From: Pseudomonas jessenii
GTDB lineage: Bacteria > Pseudomonadota > Gammaproteobacteria > Pseudomonadales > Pseudomonadaceae
Direction: 5' to 3'
Assembly: GCF_002236115.1 (NCBI RefSeq)
Contig: NZ_NIWT01000006.1
Span: forward strand, 434,001-498,000
Length of the DNA: 64,000 nt
Shown here one piece after another: positions 7,907 to 16,165 of the stretch. The notes under the pieces are model-generated. The model made no database searches, was not told the DNA's origin, and saw only the letters and a list, made by a program, of their open reading frames with translations. Made by a program: the position numbers and the translations under genes. Every line of letters begins with the position of its first letter. Position 1 is the stretch's first letter.

Positions 7907-8620
7907 ATGACTGCTCTGCGCCTTCCTTTTTTTCTTTTGCTCGCCGGCGTTCTTGGCCTGGCGGGTTGCAGCGTTCACCAGCCGGTGTCGTTGTATCAAC
8001 TGGACGCTGGTAGTCCGGTTCAGCCCGCACAGAACGCGGGCATGGCGGTATTGTTGGGGCCGGTCACCGTGGCCGACTACCTGCAACGCGAAACCCTGTT
8101 GCAGCGTCAGCCGGATGGCAGCCTGCAAGCCTCGACCGACGGTCGTTGGGCTGGCAGCCTTTCGTCGGATATCGATCAACTGCTGCTGCGCCAGGTCGCA
8201 GGTCGCCTGGACAGCCAGCGCGTTGTGCTGGCCCCGGCGACATTGGGCTTCACCCCGGACGTTCAGGTGCTGCTGACCATCACGCGCCTGGATTCGGGTG
8301 AAAAACAGCCGGCGATCCTCGACGCGCAATGGCGCCTGATCGACCGTCGCGGGCAGGTCCGCGACAACCGCATCATCCATTTGCAGGAACAGCATGCCGG
8401 TACCACGGCGGCTCAGGTCCAGGCACAGGGTGTGTTGTTGCAGCGCCTGGCCGAACAACTGTCGGTGGCGCTCAAGCCTTTGGCCAATCAGCCTCCGATC
8501 GCCGAAGCCCTACGCAAGCCGGCAGCCAAGGCGGCAGCACCTGCGGTAGAACAGGAAAAGCAGCCGAAGATCCCGATGGCCGCGCCTATTCGTACGGATA
8601 TGGAAGTGTTCCGCTTCTAA
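7907..8620 (+). CDS. PqiC-like (ABC-type transport auxiliary) lipoprotein
   Basis: A 237-residue lipoprotein. The start at 7907 (preceded by GGGACG) gives a canonical lipoprotein signal, MTALRLPFFLLLAGVLGLAGC, with the lipobox LAGC at about residues 18-21; longer in-frame starts would spoil it. SLYQLDAG and the domain up to about residue 185 resemble the PqiC/YmbA auxiliary family, outer-membrane lipoproteins that partner MCE-type lipid transporters (PqiAB). The C-terminus is alanine/lysine-rich. No pqiA, pqiB or mla-type gene is adjacent, so it appears to be an orphan here. It is followed by a hairpin terminator at 8641. Confidence 0.7.
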   Translation: MTALRLPFFLLLAGVLGLAGCSVHQPVSLYQLDAGSPVQPAQNAGMAVLLGPVTVADYLQRETLLQRQPDGSLQASTDGRWAGSLSSDIDQLLLRQVAGRLDSQRVVLAPATLGFTPDVQVLLTITRLDSGEKQPAILDAQWRLIDRRGQVRDNRIIHLQEQHAGTTAAQVQAQGVLLQRLAEQLSVALKPLANQPPIAEALRKPAAKAAAPAVEQEKQPKIPMAAPIRTDMEVFRF

Positions 8621-8640
8621 GTGTGGACTGAATCCATACA

Positions 8641-8672
8641 AAGCCCGCATTGATGCGGGCTTTGTTGTTTTT
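8641..8672 (+). terminator. Rho-independent terminator
   Basis: Stem AAGCCCGCAT/ATGCGGGCTT with a 2-base loop followed by TGTTGTTTTT, just after the PqiC-like lipoprotein gene. Confidence 0.8.
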
Positions 8673-8692
8673 ACAGGTTGGAGATATCTAGC

Positions 8693-8813
8693 GCCTGTTC
8701 TGGCCTCTTCGCGAGCAAGCTCGCTCCCACAGGGGATCTTCAGTGAGCACACCCTTGGGCTAACCCGGATCAAGTGTGGGAGCGAGCTTGCTCGCGAAGA
8801 GGCCAGAACAGGC
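8693..8813. repeat. REPIN with perfect 39-base arms
   Basis: Arms 8693-8731 and 8775-8813 are perfect inverted copies over 39 bases, each containing the REP core TTCGCGAGCAAGCTCGCTCC plus a shared 13-base outer flank (GCCTGTTCTGGCC). The spacer is 43 bases. Confidence 0.9.
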
Positions 8814-8814
8814 A

Positions 8815-8853
8815 ACAAAAAAGCCCGCAGACGATCACTCATCTGCGGGCTTC
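8815..8853 (-). terminator. Rho-independent terminator for the Smp/YtjB-like gene
   Basis: Stem AAGCCCGCAGA (8821-8831) with TCTGCGGGCTT (8842-8852). On the minus strand it is followed by TTTTTTG (8820-8814), so it terminates the leftward gene that ends at 8873. Confidence 0.8.
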
Positions 8854-8872
8854 TTCATATCGAGGTTAAGGC

Positions 8873-10390
8873 TTAAGCTCGACGCTCATGCATCCGCGCC
8901 AATTGCCGTTCAAGCATCGACGGATACGGCTCCATCAACCGCTCTACGCAGCAAGCACCCTCAGGGCTGGCGATCGGGCGGATCCGTGCACGTTGGCGGA
9001 TCAACGCGTCGTCACTGATCTTGCGCTCCACCAGCAGCAGGTTGCGGCTGTGTTGCGACAGGGCCAGGGCGTCCTGGGCAGGGTCGGTCAGCAGCAAGTC
9101 GATCTGGCTCAGGCCAAACAGTTCGTCGCCCAGGGTCAGCCCCAGCTGCAATTGCAGGGTGATGCCACTGTCCGCGACTTCGATCTGCAACTGGTGGCCC
9201 AGGGCCCGCAGCAGCTCGCCACAGCAAATGGCGTTGGTCAGGTAATCGTCGCCGCTGTCTTCGGTGTGGAACAGCATCAGCGTGCTGCCATCGTTCAAGG
9301 TCTCTACTTCGCCCTGATACAGGGAAGCTGCCTGGTCTAGGCAATCGCGATAGCGCTCGAGCAGTTCTTCAAGACGCGCCCGCGGCAGGCGTCGCAGTTG
9401 CTCCTGGGAGCCCAGTTGCACCGCCAGCACCGCGCTGTGTTGCGGCACGCTCGGCGTGGCTTTGCGAATCACCGGTTGTGGGGTGCTGTCCAGCGACTCG
9501 TCGCGCAGATCGGCGAACGGGTCTTCGTCATCGTCGTCTTCAACGGTGCTGACGATCTGTCGTGGCGCTGGTTTGAGCGCCGCTACCGGGCGGCTCTCGT
9601 CGAAACTCGGATCGCGCAGGTTACGGACTTCGAAGGCCGGGTCGGCCTCGTCATCCATGTCGTCGAACTCCAGTTCCGGTTCTGGCACAGGGGCGGGCTC
9701 AGGGGCGAAGTTGGCGTGCAGCTGGCGCGCCAGGTCGCCGATTTCGTCCTGGCGGTCGGTGGCCGGGGTGAATTCATCGATATTGCGCAGCCACACCCGC
9801 AATTGCAGCAGCGGCGTGGAGAGATAACGCCCCATGCGCAGGCTCAGGGCCAGGGACAGGGCAAGCAGGATTGCACTCAGAATGCCCATGCTTTGCAGGC
9901 TGATGGTCATCGGCTGCTGGAACTGGTCCATGTCCAGGCTGATGCGCAATTGCCCGGCAGTCACGTCCTGGAAGGTGATCTTGCTTTGGTACATGCCCTC
10001 GGCTTCGCCCAGCAGGCCATGCTTGGGGCGCTGGCCGGATTCGGCGAGGATGCGGTTGTCCGGGCTGTAGATGGCGGCGTGGGCCACCAGCTTGTTCTTG
10101 GTCAGGTTGTTGAGCAGCACGTTCAGGCTGAGGATGTCGTTGGACACCAACAGCTCGGTGGCCGAGGTGGCCGTCTGCGTGGTCAGGCTTTCGCCCAGCG
10201 CATCCGCCTGCTCGTGCATGGTCTGCTTGAACTGCAGGCCCATCACACCGGCATAGATGACCAGAGCCAGGGCGACCAGGATCACGTTATGGCTGGCGAT
10301 GCGCAATGCAATCGGTACACGGCGGTGGCGCAGTGCCCGGAAGATCAGCAGGAAGAAGTTGTCGGTTTTTACTGGCGTGGGCCGGTTCAC
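8873..10390 (-). CDS. Smp/YtjB-like inner-membrane protein with degenerate cyclase-like C-terminus
   Basis: A 505-residue membrane protein divergent from serB, as E. coli smp (ytjB) is. Two transmembrane segments (about residues 30-52 and 168-187) bracket a periplasmic sensor-like domain; a HAMP-like segment (about residues 188-232) follows. An acidic linker rich in D, E and P spans about residues 235-325. The C-terminal region (about 330-490) contains a pattern like HSAVLAVQL..ALSQ and LNDGSTLMLFH that recalls the class III nucleotidyl-cyclase fold, but the usual metal-binding Asp pair is not evident, so it is probably non-catalytic. Family call (AhpA/YtjB) is good; function is unknown. Confidence 0.7.
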   Translation of the reverse strand: MNRPTPVKTDNFFLLIFRALRHRRVPIALRIASHNVILVALALVIYAGVMGLQFKQTMHEQADALGESLTTQTATSATELLVSNDILSLNVLLNNLTKNKLVAHAAIYSPDNRILAESGQRPKHGLLGEAEGMYQSKITFQDVTAGQLRISLDMDQFQQPMTISLQSMGILSAILLALSLALSLRMGRYLSTPLLQLRVWLRNIDEFTPATDRQDEIGDLARQLHANFAPEPAPVPEPELEFDDMDDEADPAFEVRNLRDPSFDESRPVAALKPAPRQIVSTVEDDDDEDPFADLRDESLDSTPQPVIRKATPSVPQHSAVLAVQLGSQEQLRRLPRARLEELLERYRDCLDQAASLYQGEVETLNDGSTLMLFHTEDSGDDYLTNAICCGELLRALGHQLQIEVADSGITLQLQLGLTLGDELFGLSQIDLLLTDPAQDALALSQHSRNLLLVERKISDDALIRQRARIRPIASPEGACCVERLMEPYPSMLERQLARMHERRA

Positions 10391-10525
10391 TTGAGCTCGG
10401 CTCTTTTGTCCGTGAAGTTGACGCGCAGTATAGCGACAGGCCCTAGACCGTCAAAGCGCTCACGGTGCCCGATGGTCACTGAAAGTGGGTAGAATGCGGT
10501 TTTTTTCCACTTGCGGGGGTGCGCC

Positions 10526-11740
10526 TTGCGCGAAATCGTCCTGATAAACATCACGGGAGTCGACCGTCCGGGTCTGACTGCGGCCATTACCGGCGTTCTG
10601 GCCCAGGGTGGTGTGAACATTCTCGACATCGGTCAGGCGGTGATCCACGACACTTTGTCGTTCGGCATCCTGGTTGAAATTCCCGACACCGAGCAAGGCA
10701 AGTCCGTGCTCAAGGACATCTTGTTCAAGGGCTATGAACTCGATCAACAGGTGCGTTTCACGCCGGTGTCCGAACAGGATTACCAGCAGTGGGTCGGCAA
10801 TCAGGGCAAAAAGCGCCACATTGTGACCCTGTTGACCCGCAAGGTGACAGCCGGGCAGTTGCAGGCCGTGAGCTCGATCACCGCCAAATATGGCCTGAAC
10901 ATCGACCACATCGATCGCCTGTCCGGGCGCATGCCGCTGGACACCCCGGCCGACAAGGGCAAGGGCTGCATCGAGTTTTCCGTGCGTGGCGAGGCGGCTG
11001 ATCCACAGGCGCTGCGTGCCGAATTCCTCAGCGTCGCCCAGGAACTGAACGTCGACATTGCCTTCCAGGAAGATTCGCTGTTCCGTCGCAACCGTCGCCT
11101 GGCGGTGTTCGACATGGATTCAACGCTGATCGAAGCCGAAGTGATCGATGAGCTGGCCAAGGCGGCCGGCGTCGGCGACAAAGTGTCGGAAATCACCGAA
11201 CGGGCAATGGCCGGTGAGCTGGATTTTCGCGCCAGCTTCAAGGAGCGCCTGGCCTTGCTCAAAGGTCTGGACGTCAATGTGCTGGACTCCATCGGTGCCT
11301 CGCTGCGCCTGACCGAAGGCGCCGAAACCCTGTTCGCCGAACTCAAGCGCCTGGGCTACAAGACCGCGATTCTGTCGGGCGGCTTCACCTACTTCGCCAA
11401 GCAATTGCAGGCCAAGCTGGGTATCGACTACGTGTTCGCCAACGAACTTGAAGTGGTCGACGGCAAAGTCACCGGCGTGGCGGTCGAGCCGATTGTCGAT
11501 GCACAGCGCAAGGCGGATTTGCTGAAGGAACTGGCACACAAGGAAGGCTTGCGCCTGGAGCAGACCATTGCGGTCGGTGATGGTGCGAATGACTTGCCGA
11601 TGCTGGCGATTGCCGGGTTGGGCGTGGCGTTCCGGGCCAAGCCGCTGGTCAAGCAGTCGGCCAAGCAGGCGATTTCCACCTTGGGGCTGGATGGTGTGCT
11701 CTACCTGCTGGGTTTCCGCGATCGCGACGGCCAGCTGTAA
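10526..11740 (+). CDS. serB: Phosphoserine phosphatase
   Basis: A 404-residue enzyme for the last step of serine synthesis (O-phosphoserine to serine). A TTG start at 10526 (LREIVLINITGVDRPG) follows GGGGG at 10515-10519 and gives the usual pseudomonad N-terminus; an ATG is not available in the right place. Two ACT-like domains (about residues 1-80 and 95-180) precede a HAD phosphatase with FDMDSTLIE (nucleophile Asp196, general acid Asp198), LSGGF and GDGANDLPM motifs. The N-terminal ACT extension is longer than in E. coli SerB. It is divergent from the Smp/YtjB-like gene. Confidence 0.95.
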   Translation: MREIVLINITGVDRPGLTAAITGVLAQGGVNILDIGQAVIHDTLSFGILVEIPDTEQGKSVLKDILFKGYELDQQVRFTPVSEQDYQQWVGNQGKKRHIVTLLTRKVTAGQLQAVSSITAKYGLNIDHIDRLSGRMPLDTPADKGKGCIEFSVRGEAADPQALRAEFLSVAQELNVDIAFQEDSLFRRNRRLAVFDMDSTLIEAEVIDELAKAAGVGDKVSEITERAMAGELDFRASFKERLALLKGLDVNVLDSIGASLRLTEGAETLFAELKRLGYKTAILSGGFTYFAKQLQAKLGIDYVFANELEVVDGKVTGVAVEPIVDAQRKADLLKELAHKEGLRLEQTIAVGDGANDLPMLAIAGLGVAFRAKPLVKQSAKQAISTLGLDGVLYLLGFRDRDGQL

Positions 11741-11753
11741 CACCGCAAAACAA

Positions 11754-11855
11754 CTGTAGGAGCGAGCTCGCTCGCGATGGTCGTCAACGAAGACGCGGGC
11801 TTTCTGAATGCCCGCGTCGCTCTATGGTTCATCGCGAGCAGGCTCGCTCCTACAG
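11754..11855. repeat. REPIN with an internal GC hairpin
   Basis: Inverted REP arms 11754-11780 (CTGTAGGAGCGAGCTCGCTC...) and 11830-11855. The spacer contains a perfect 9-base stem, GACGCGGGC/GCCCGCGTC (11792-11818), which may act as a bidirectional terminator between serB and psd, which converge here. Confidence 0.85.
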
Positions 11856-11868
11856 GTATGTGCGTTGA

Positions 11869-12729
11869 TCAGGCTTTTGGTGAGCCCATGCCCTGACCCA
11901 TCTGCACCGCTGTGCCAGCGGTCATTTCTTCAGCCCACTTCACCTGATCCGGCCCGAACAGCACGACGGCGGTCGAACCCAGTTTGAAGCGACCCAGTTC
12001 CGCACCTTTTTCCAGGTGGATCGGCGCGCGTGCGGCTTCGTCGTAACGGAAGGTTTTCAGCTCGCGCTTCGGCGGTGTCACCAGACCGGCCCACACGGTT
12101 TCAATCGAAGCCACAATCATCGCACCCACCAGTACCACGGCCATCGGGCCGCGTTCGGTGTCGAAAATGCACGCCACGCGCTCGTTGCGGGCAAACAACT
12201 CCGGAACGTTTTCAGCAGTGGTCTGGTTGACCGAGAACAGACGGCCCGGGATGTAGACCATCTCGCGCAGGGTGCCGGCCAGCGGCATGTGCACGCGGTG
12301 GTAGTCCTTCGGCGACAGGTAGATGGTCGCGAAGTCGCCACCCATGAACGGCGCAGCGTTTGCCGCATCGCCACCCAACAGTTCCAGCACGCTGAAGCTG
12401 TGGCCCTTGGCCTGGAACACGCGGCCGTGCTCGATCGGGCCGAGCTGGCTGATCGCGCCGTCGGCGGGGCTGAGGATCGCGCCCGGAGTTTCGTCCAGCG
12501 GACGGGCACCGTCTTTCAGTGCGCGGGTGAAGAACGCGTTGAAGTGCTCGTAGGCGGTCAGGTCTTCGACCAGCGCCTGGGACATGTCCACCTGATAACG
12601 CTTGGCGAACCAGGCGGTGAAGGCATTCTTGAACCAGCGCACGCGGCATTCGGCGATGCAGCCGGCCAGACGCGAGAGCAAGTTGTGGGGCAGCAGGTAC
12701 TGGCCGAGGAGAAACAGACGCTTGTTCAT
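11869..12729 (-). CDS. psd: Phosphatidylserine decarboxylase proenzyme
   Basis: A 286-residue inner-membrane-associated enzyme that converts phosphatidylserine to phosphatidylethanolamine. The signature RFKLGSTAVVLF near the C-terminus carries the LGST self-cleavage site (Ser about 252), which generates the pyruvoyl cofactor and splits the chain into beta and alpha subunits. DYHRVHMP (about residues 140-147) is the conserved His-rich motif. AAGGA lies just upstream of the ATG. It is followed at once by rhdA upstream on the same strand (18 bases between), suggesting co-transcription. Confidence 0.95.
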   Translation of the reverse strand: MNKRLFLLGQYLLPHNLLSRLAGCIAECRVRWFKNAFTAWFAKRYQVDMSQALVEDLTAYEHFNAFFTRALKDGARPLDETPGAILSPADGAISQLGPIEHGRVFQAKGHSFSVLELLGGDAANAAPFMGGDFATIYLSPKDYHRVHMPLAGTLREMVYIPGRLFSVNQTTAENVPELFARNERVACIFDTERGPMAVVLVGAMIVASIETVWAGLVTPPKRELKTFRYDEAARAPIHLEKGAELGRFKLGSTAVVLFGPDQVKWAEEMTAGTAVQMGQGMGSPKA

Positions 12730-12747
12730 TAACGGTCCTTAAAAATC

Positions 12748-13563
12748 TTAAATTTCTACCGGGGTATCGGGATGATTGCCCCATTCGCCCCAGGAGCCGG
12801 CGTAGCCTTTGACCCGCGGATAACCGAGAGCCTTGGCCACCAGATAGGTGAAACCAGAACGATGATGTGTCTGGCAGTGGGTAATCACTTCTTTGTCTTT
12901 GCTGATCCCGAGTTGTTCGAGGATCTGCGGCATGTCGGTGCGGATGCGTAGCTGGCGTGCCCGATCCATGCCAGCAGTCCATTCGAAATTGATCGCGCCG
13001 GGAATGTGTCCGCCCTTGGCTGCCAGGACTTTCTCGCCGGAGTACTCCAGCGGCCCGCGCGCATCCCAGATTGCCAGGTCGGCGGCGCCGAGACGGCTTT
13101 GCAGGTATTCGCGGGTGGCGGTGGGTTCATCGTGCAAGGTCAGTGGAACCGGGCCGCCCACCGGTGGCGGGACCTGGATCGACATGGGCGAACCTTCCGC
13201 CAGCCAGGCCGGCAGGCCGCCATCTATATAGTGGTACTTGCTGTGGCCGATGACATCCAGCAGCCAGATGAAGCGTCCGGCCCAACCGCCGCCTTCGTCG
13301 TCATACACCACGTAGACCGCATCGGGGTTGTGCCCCAGCTCACCAAACAGCGTTTCGAGTGCTGCCTGCGGGGGCATCAGCCCCGGGGCGGGGGCCTGGC
13401 CGAGCTGCGTACGCTTTGGATCGACAAAGCGCGCGCCGGGAATGTGCCCTTCGGTGTAGCGGGCGGCACTGGTCAAGTCCACCAGAATCAGTTCGCGGGC
13501 GTCGAGGCGAGGGAGCAAGTCGCTCGGCTCGATCACCAGCGGCAAGCCAGAGAAGTCAGACAT
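12748..13563 (-). CDS. rhdA: Thiosulfate:cyanide sulfurtransferase (rhodanese)
   Basis: A 271-residue two-domain rhodanese. The N-terminal domain is inactive; the C-terminal domain holds Cys230 in the loop CQTHHRSG, the same active-site string as Azotobacter vinelandii RhdA and distinct from the bovine CRKGVT loop. It transfers sulfur from thiosulfate to cyanide and may supply sulfur for iron-sulfur clusters. The start at 13563 (MSDFSGLPLVIEP) was chosen over an upstream ATG at 13581, which lacks support. It is upstream of psd on the same strand. Confidence 0.93.
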   Translation of the reverse strand: MSDFSGLPLVIEPSDLLPRLDARELILVDLTSAARYTEGHIPGARFVDPKRTQLGQAPAPGLMPPQAALETLFGELGHNPDAVYVVYDDEGGGWAGRFIWLLDVIGHSKYHYIDGGLPAWLAEGSPMSIQVPPPVGGPVPLTLHDEPTATREYLQSRLGAADLAIWDARGPLEYSGEKVLAAKGGHIPGAINFEWTAGMDRARQLRIRTDMPQILEQLGISKDKEVITHCQTHHRSGFTYLVAKALGYPRVKGYAGSWGEWGNHPDTPVEI

Positions 13564-13604
13564 GTGAGGTCTCCAGAGCACAAAAGGGAGGATTGTAACG
13601 CAGC

Positions 13605-15143
13605 TTATTGGCCACGGTGGCTAAAGCTGTGCAGGGCTTTCTCGATGCACTGTGCGGTTTTGCCGAAGGCCTGTACGGAAATTTCCGAAAACGGCCCGCC
13701 GCCTTGGTCCGCCACGACGATCATGATCACCCGGCCATTGTTGATCAGCGAACGCAGCAGCAAGTGTTCACCGCTGAACTGCGAGCGCAGGCTATTGGGC
13801 AACATGGCCGAGAATTGCGCGTTGTTGGCAGGCGTCAGGCGCACCTGGGCCTGCTGCGCGAGCAGGCGTTGCAACACGTTGCTCTGGCTGACCACGAAAT
13901 TCAACCCGGCCGCTTCCTTCGGCAGGCCAGCCGTCTGGTGCACGCGCAGGTTGGCGTGGGTGCGATCGGCCATCAGGATCATCACCCGGCGCATGCCGCA
14001 GGCCACGAGGGCGTCACGGGCGGCGATGGTCAGGTGCATGGCGTTGGTGAAACGGCTCGGCTCGACCAGCAACTCGGCGCATTGCTTGCGCCACTTCGCC
14101 AGGTCTTCGGCGGTAGGTGCCGCTGCCGGCAGCAAGCCTGCGTGGACACGGTTCATGCCCCACGGCCAGATCAGCGACTCGGCAGGGTGCCAGAGGTCGG
14201 GCATGGCGTGTTGGCGTGCGCTGTTGGCGGCTTGCTGGTGCAATTGCTGCTGCAGTTCGTCCATCGGCATTTGCAGGTAAAGGCTGGTCAGGTACTGCCA
14301 GCGCTCGCTGTGGGGGCTGTCCCAGGCGTGTTGCGCCGACAGCGCCAGCCCATTGGCCAGCAGCACTGTATTGGCCGGTTGATTGAGCCAGCGGCGCAGG
14401 GTCGGATCGTCGTCAAGGCGATTCTGCTGGCGCAGTGGATGGTCGCTGTCACGGGCGATGCGCAGGACTTTCACCAGTTCCCGCTGCTCGGTGAGCAGCA
14501 ATCGATAGCCTTGCTGCACCCAGATCGGCAAGCGCCAGACCTCCACCAGCGCCTGGCCGATATCCAGCAGGCGTACGCCAAACAGTTGCTGCTCGACTTT
14601 GCGTGCCGACTCGCCTTTATGGATGACCCGTAGCTCCCAGTCTTCGAGCAGTTTCGGATGGGTCAGTGCCAGCGGCCACAGGGGCGAAAGAAACAGCAGG
14701 CTGCCCCAGTGGATGTCCTGCCACAGGCGCGCCAGGCGGCTGGCAAAAAAACCGTTGGCCTGTTGCGTGGCGTGCTGGCTGATCATCTGCAACTGACGCA
14801 GGGCTTTGGGAATCTCGAGCTCGGGTTCGGCGGGTAGCCGCGCGAGCAGCTCTTCGGTGCGCGTCAAACCGAGGCGGTTGATTGCAATTTCAAGGTTTTC
14901 CGCAGGCTCGGTCATGCTGCCATGGGTATGCCGGTTGGCTTCGCGAATCACGCTCAAGGCCAGGGCCGGGCTGCCTTGCATGAGGTCGGCGATGTCGCGC
15001 AGCGAGCTGCGATTATCGCGGATGGCCTTGCAGACACGGTCATGGCTGGCTTGCGGGACGGGAAGACGTACGCCATCGAGCAGCTTGACCCAGCCTTCGA
15101 GGGTCGTTGGTTTTGGCGTTGGAACGTTCGTTTCGTTAACCAT
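13605..15143 (-). CDS. HDOD-domain protein
   Basis: A 512-residue cytoplasmic protein with an N-terminal HDOD domain (about residues 15-240). It starts LEGWVKLLDGVRLPVP and contains SLRDIADLMQGSPALALSVIREAN, the usual opening of this family, and INRLGLTRTEELL. HDOD is a catalytically inactive relative of HD phosphohydrolases found in signalling proteins. The C-terminal half (about residues 320-500) resembles a degenerate GAF-like sensor (MRRVMILMADR..ANLRVHQTAGL). It lies divergent from motA, so a link with motility control is possible but is only inferred. Confidence 0.8.
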   Translation of the reverse strand: MVNETNVPTPKPTTLEGWVKLLDGVRLPVPQASHDRVCKAIRDNRSSLRDIADLMQGSPALALSVIREANRHTHGSMTEPAENLEIAINRLGLTRTEELLARLPAEPELEIPKALRQLQMISQHATQQANGFFASRLARLWQDIHWGSLLFLSPLWPLALTHPKLLEDWELRVIHKGESARKVEQQLFGVRLLDIGQALVEVWRLPIWVQQGYRLLLTEQRELVKVLRIARDSDHPLRQQNRLDDDPTLRRWLNQPANTVLLANGLALSAQHAWDSPHSERWQYLTSLYLQMPMDELQQQLHQQAANSARQHAMPDLWHPAESLIWPWGMNRVHAGLLPAAAPTAEDLAKWRKQCAELLVEPSRFTNAMHLTIAARDALVACGMRRVMILMADRTHANLRVHQTAGLPKEAAGLNFVVSQSNVLQRLLAQQAQVRLTPANNAQFSAMLPNSLRSQFSGEHLLLRSLINNGRVIMIVVADQGGGPFSEISVQAFGKTAQCIEKALHSFSHRGQ

Positions 15144-15214
15144 GGTGGGAGGCGATCATCGTCAACATTACCTGTGCCCGGAGGGGGTCAAATTAGCTTT
15201 TCGCCTGAACGGGC

Positions 15215-15241
15215 TATAGTCTGGCGCAGTTTTGCCGATAA
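15215..15241 (+). promoter_or_regulatory. FliA (sigma-28)-type promoter of motAB
   Basis: TATA (15215-15218), a 15-base spacer, then GCCGATAA (15234-15241). This fits the flagellar sigma factor consensus TAAA-N15-GCCGATAA with one mismatch, about 70 bases upstream of motA. It implies late-class flagellar expression. Confidence 0.75.
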
Positions 15242-15310
15242 GTAGAAGAAGAGATTTTTTAACTTCCGAATATGACCTTGAACCCGACTCAGTAAGTGCT
15301 CTCCTAACCT

Positions 15311-16162
15311 ATGGCTAAAATTATCGGCATCATCGTCGTATTCGCGAGCGTGCTCGGCGGATACGTGCTTTCCCACGGCAAGATTGCCGCCCTGATACAA
15401 CCTTTCGAGGTCATGATCATTGGCGGTGCTGCCCTCGGCGCCTTCTTGCAGGCCAACCCCGGCTACATGACGATGCACGTGCTCAAGAAGTCCCTGAGCA
15501 TGTTCAGTTCACGTTTCAACCACGCCTTCTACCTTGAAGTGCTGGGCCTGATCTACGAGATCCTCAACAAGAGCCGCCGCGAAGGCATGATGGCCATCGA
15601 AGGCGACATCGAAGATGCCGCTGCGAGTCCGATCTTCGCGAAGTACCCGACGGTACTCAAGGACGAGCGCATGACCGCGTTCATCTGCGATTACCTGCGC
15701 ATCATGTCTTCCGGCAACATGGCGCCGCACGAGCTGGAAGGCCTGTTCGACATGGAATTGTTCAGCCTCAAGGAAGACCTGGAGCATCCGTCCCACGCGG
15801 TGAACGGCATCGCCGACGCCATGCCCGGTTTCGGTATCGTCGCGGCGGTACTGGGTATCGTGGTGACCATGGCTTCGCTGGGTGAAGGCGACCAGAAGTC
15901 CATCGGCCTGCACGTAGGTGCGGCACTGGTGGGTACCTTCTTCGGTATTCTCGCCGCCTACGGCTTCTTCGGCCCGCTGGCCCATTCCCTGGCCCATGAT
16001 GCCAAGGAAGAGCTGAACGTCTACGAAGCCATCAAGGCCTCGCTGGTGGCTTCGGCTTCCGGCATGCCGCCATCGCTGGCCGTGGAGTTCGGGCGCAAGG
16101 TCCTGTACCCGGCGCATCGTCCAAGCTTCGCCGAGCTGGAACAAGCGGTTCGCGGTCGTTAA
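15311..16162 (+). CDS. motA: Flagellar motor stator protein MotA
   Basis: A 283-residue inner-membrane protein of the proton-driven flagellar stator (MotA5MotB2). Four transmembrane segments are visible (near residues 1-20, 30-50, 170-190 and 202-222). The large cytoplasmic loop between the second and third carries the charged rotor-facing residues (for example DERMTAF..DYLRI). MPGFGIVAAVLGIVVTM and HVGAALVGTFFGI are typical third and fourth helices. It is driven by the FliA-type promoter at 15215 and followed 3 bases later by motB. The AAL..R-type ribosome site upstream is weak. Confidence 0.95.
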   Translation: MAKIIGIIVVFASVLGGYVLSHGKIAALIQPFEVMIIGGAALGAFLQANPGYMTMHVLKKSLSMFSSRFNHAFYLEVLGLIYEILNKSRREGMMAIEGDIEDAAASPIFAKYPTVLKDERMTAFICDYLRIMSSGNMAPHELEGLFDMELFSLKEDLEHPSHAVNGIADAMPGFGIVAAVLGIVVTMASLGEGDQKSIGLHVGAALVGTFFGILAAYGFFGPLAHSLAHDAKEELNVYEAIKASLVASASGMPPSLAVEFGRKVLYPAHRPSFAELEQAVRGR

Positions 16163-16165
16163 GCC

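Noticed and set aside
13006..14280. A 424-residue plus-strand open frame across rhdA and the HDOD gene
   Set aside because: It spans two real genes on the other strand and their gap, with no domain signal.
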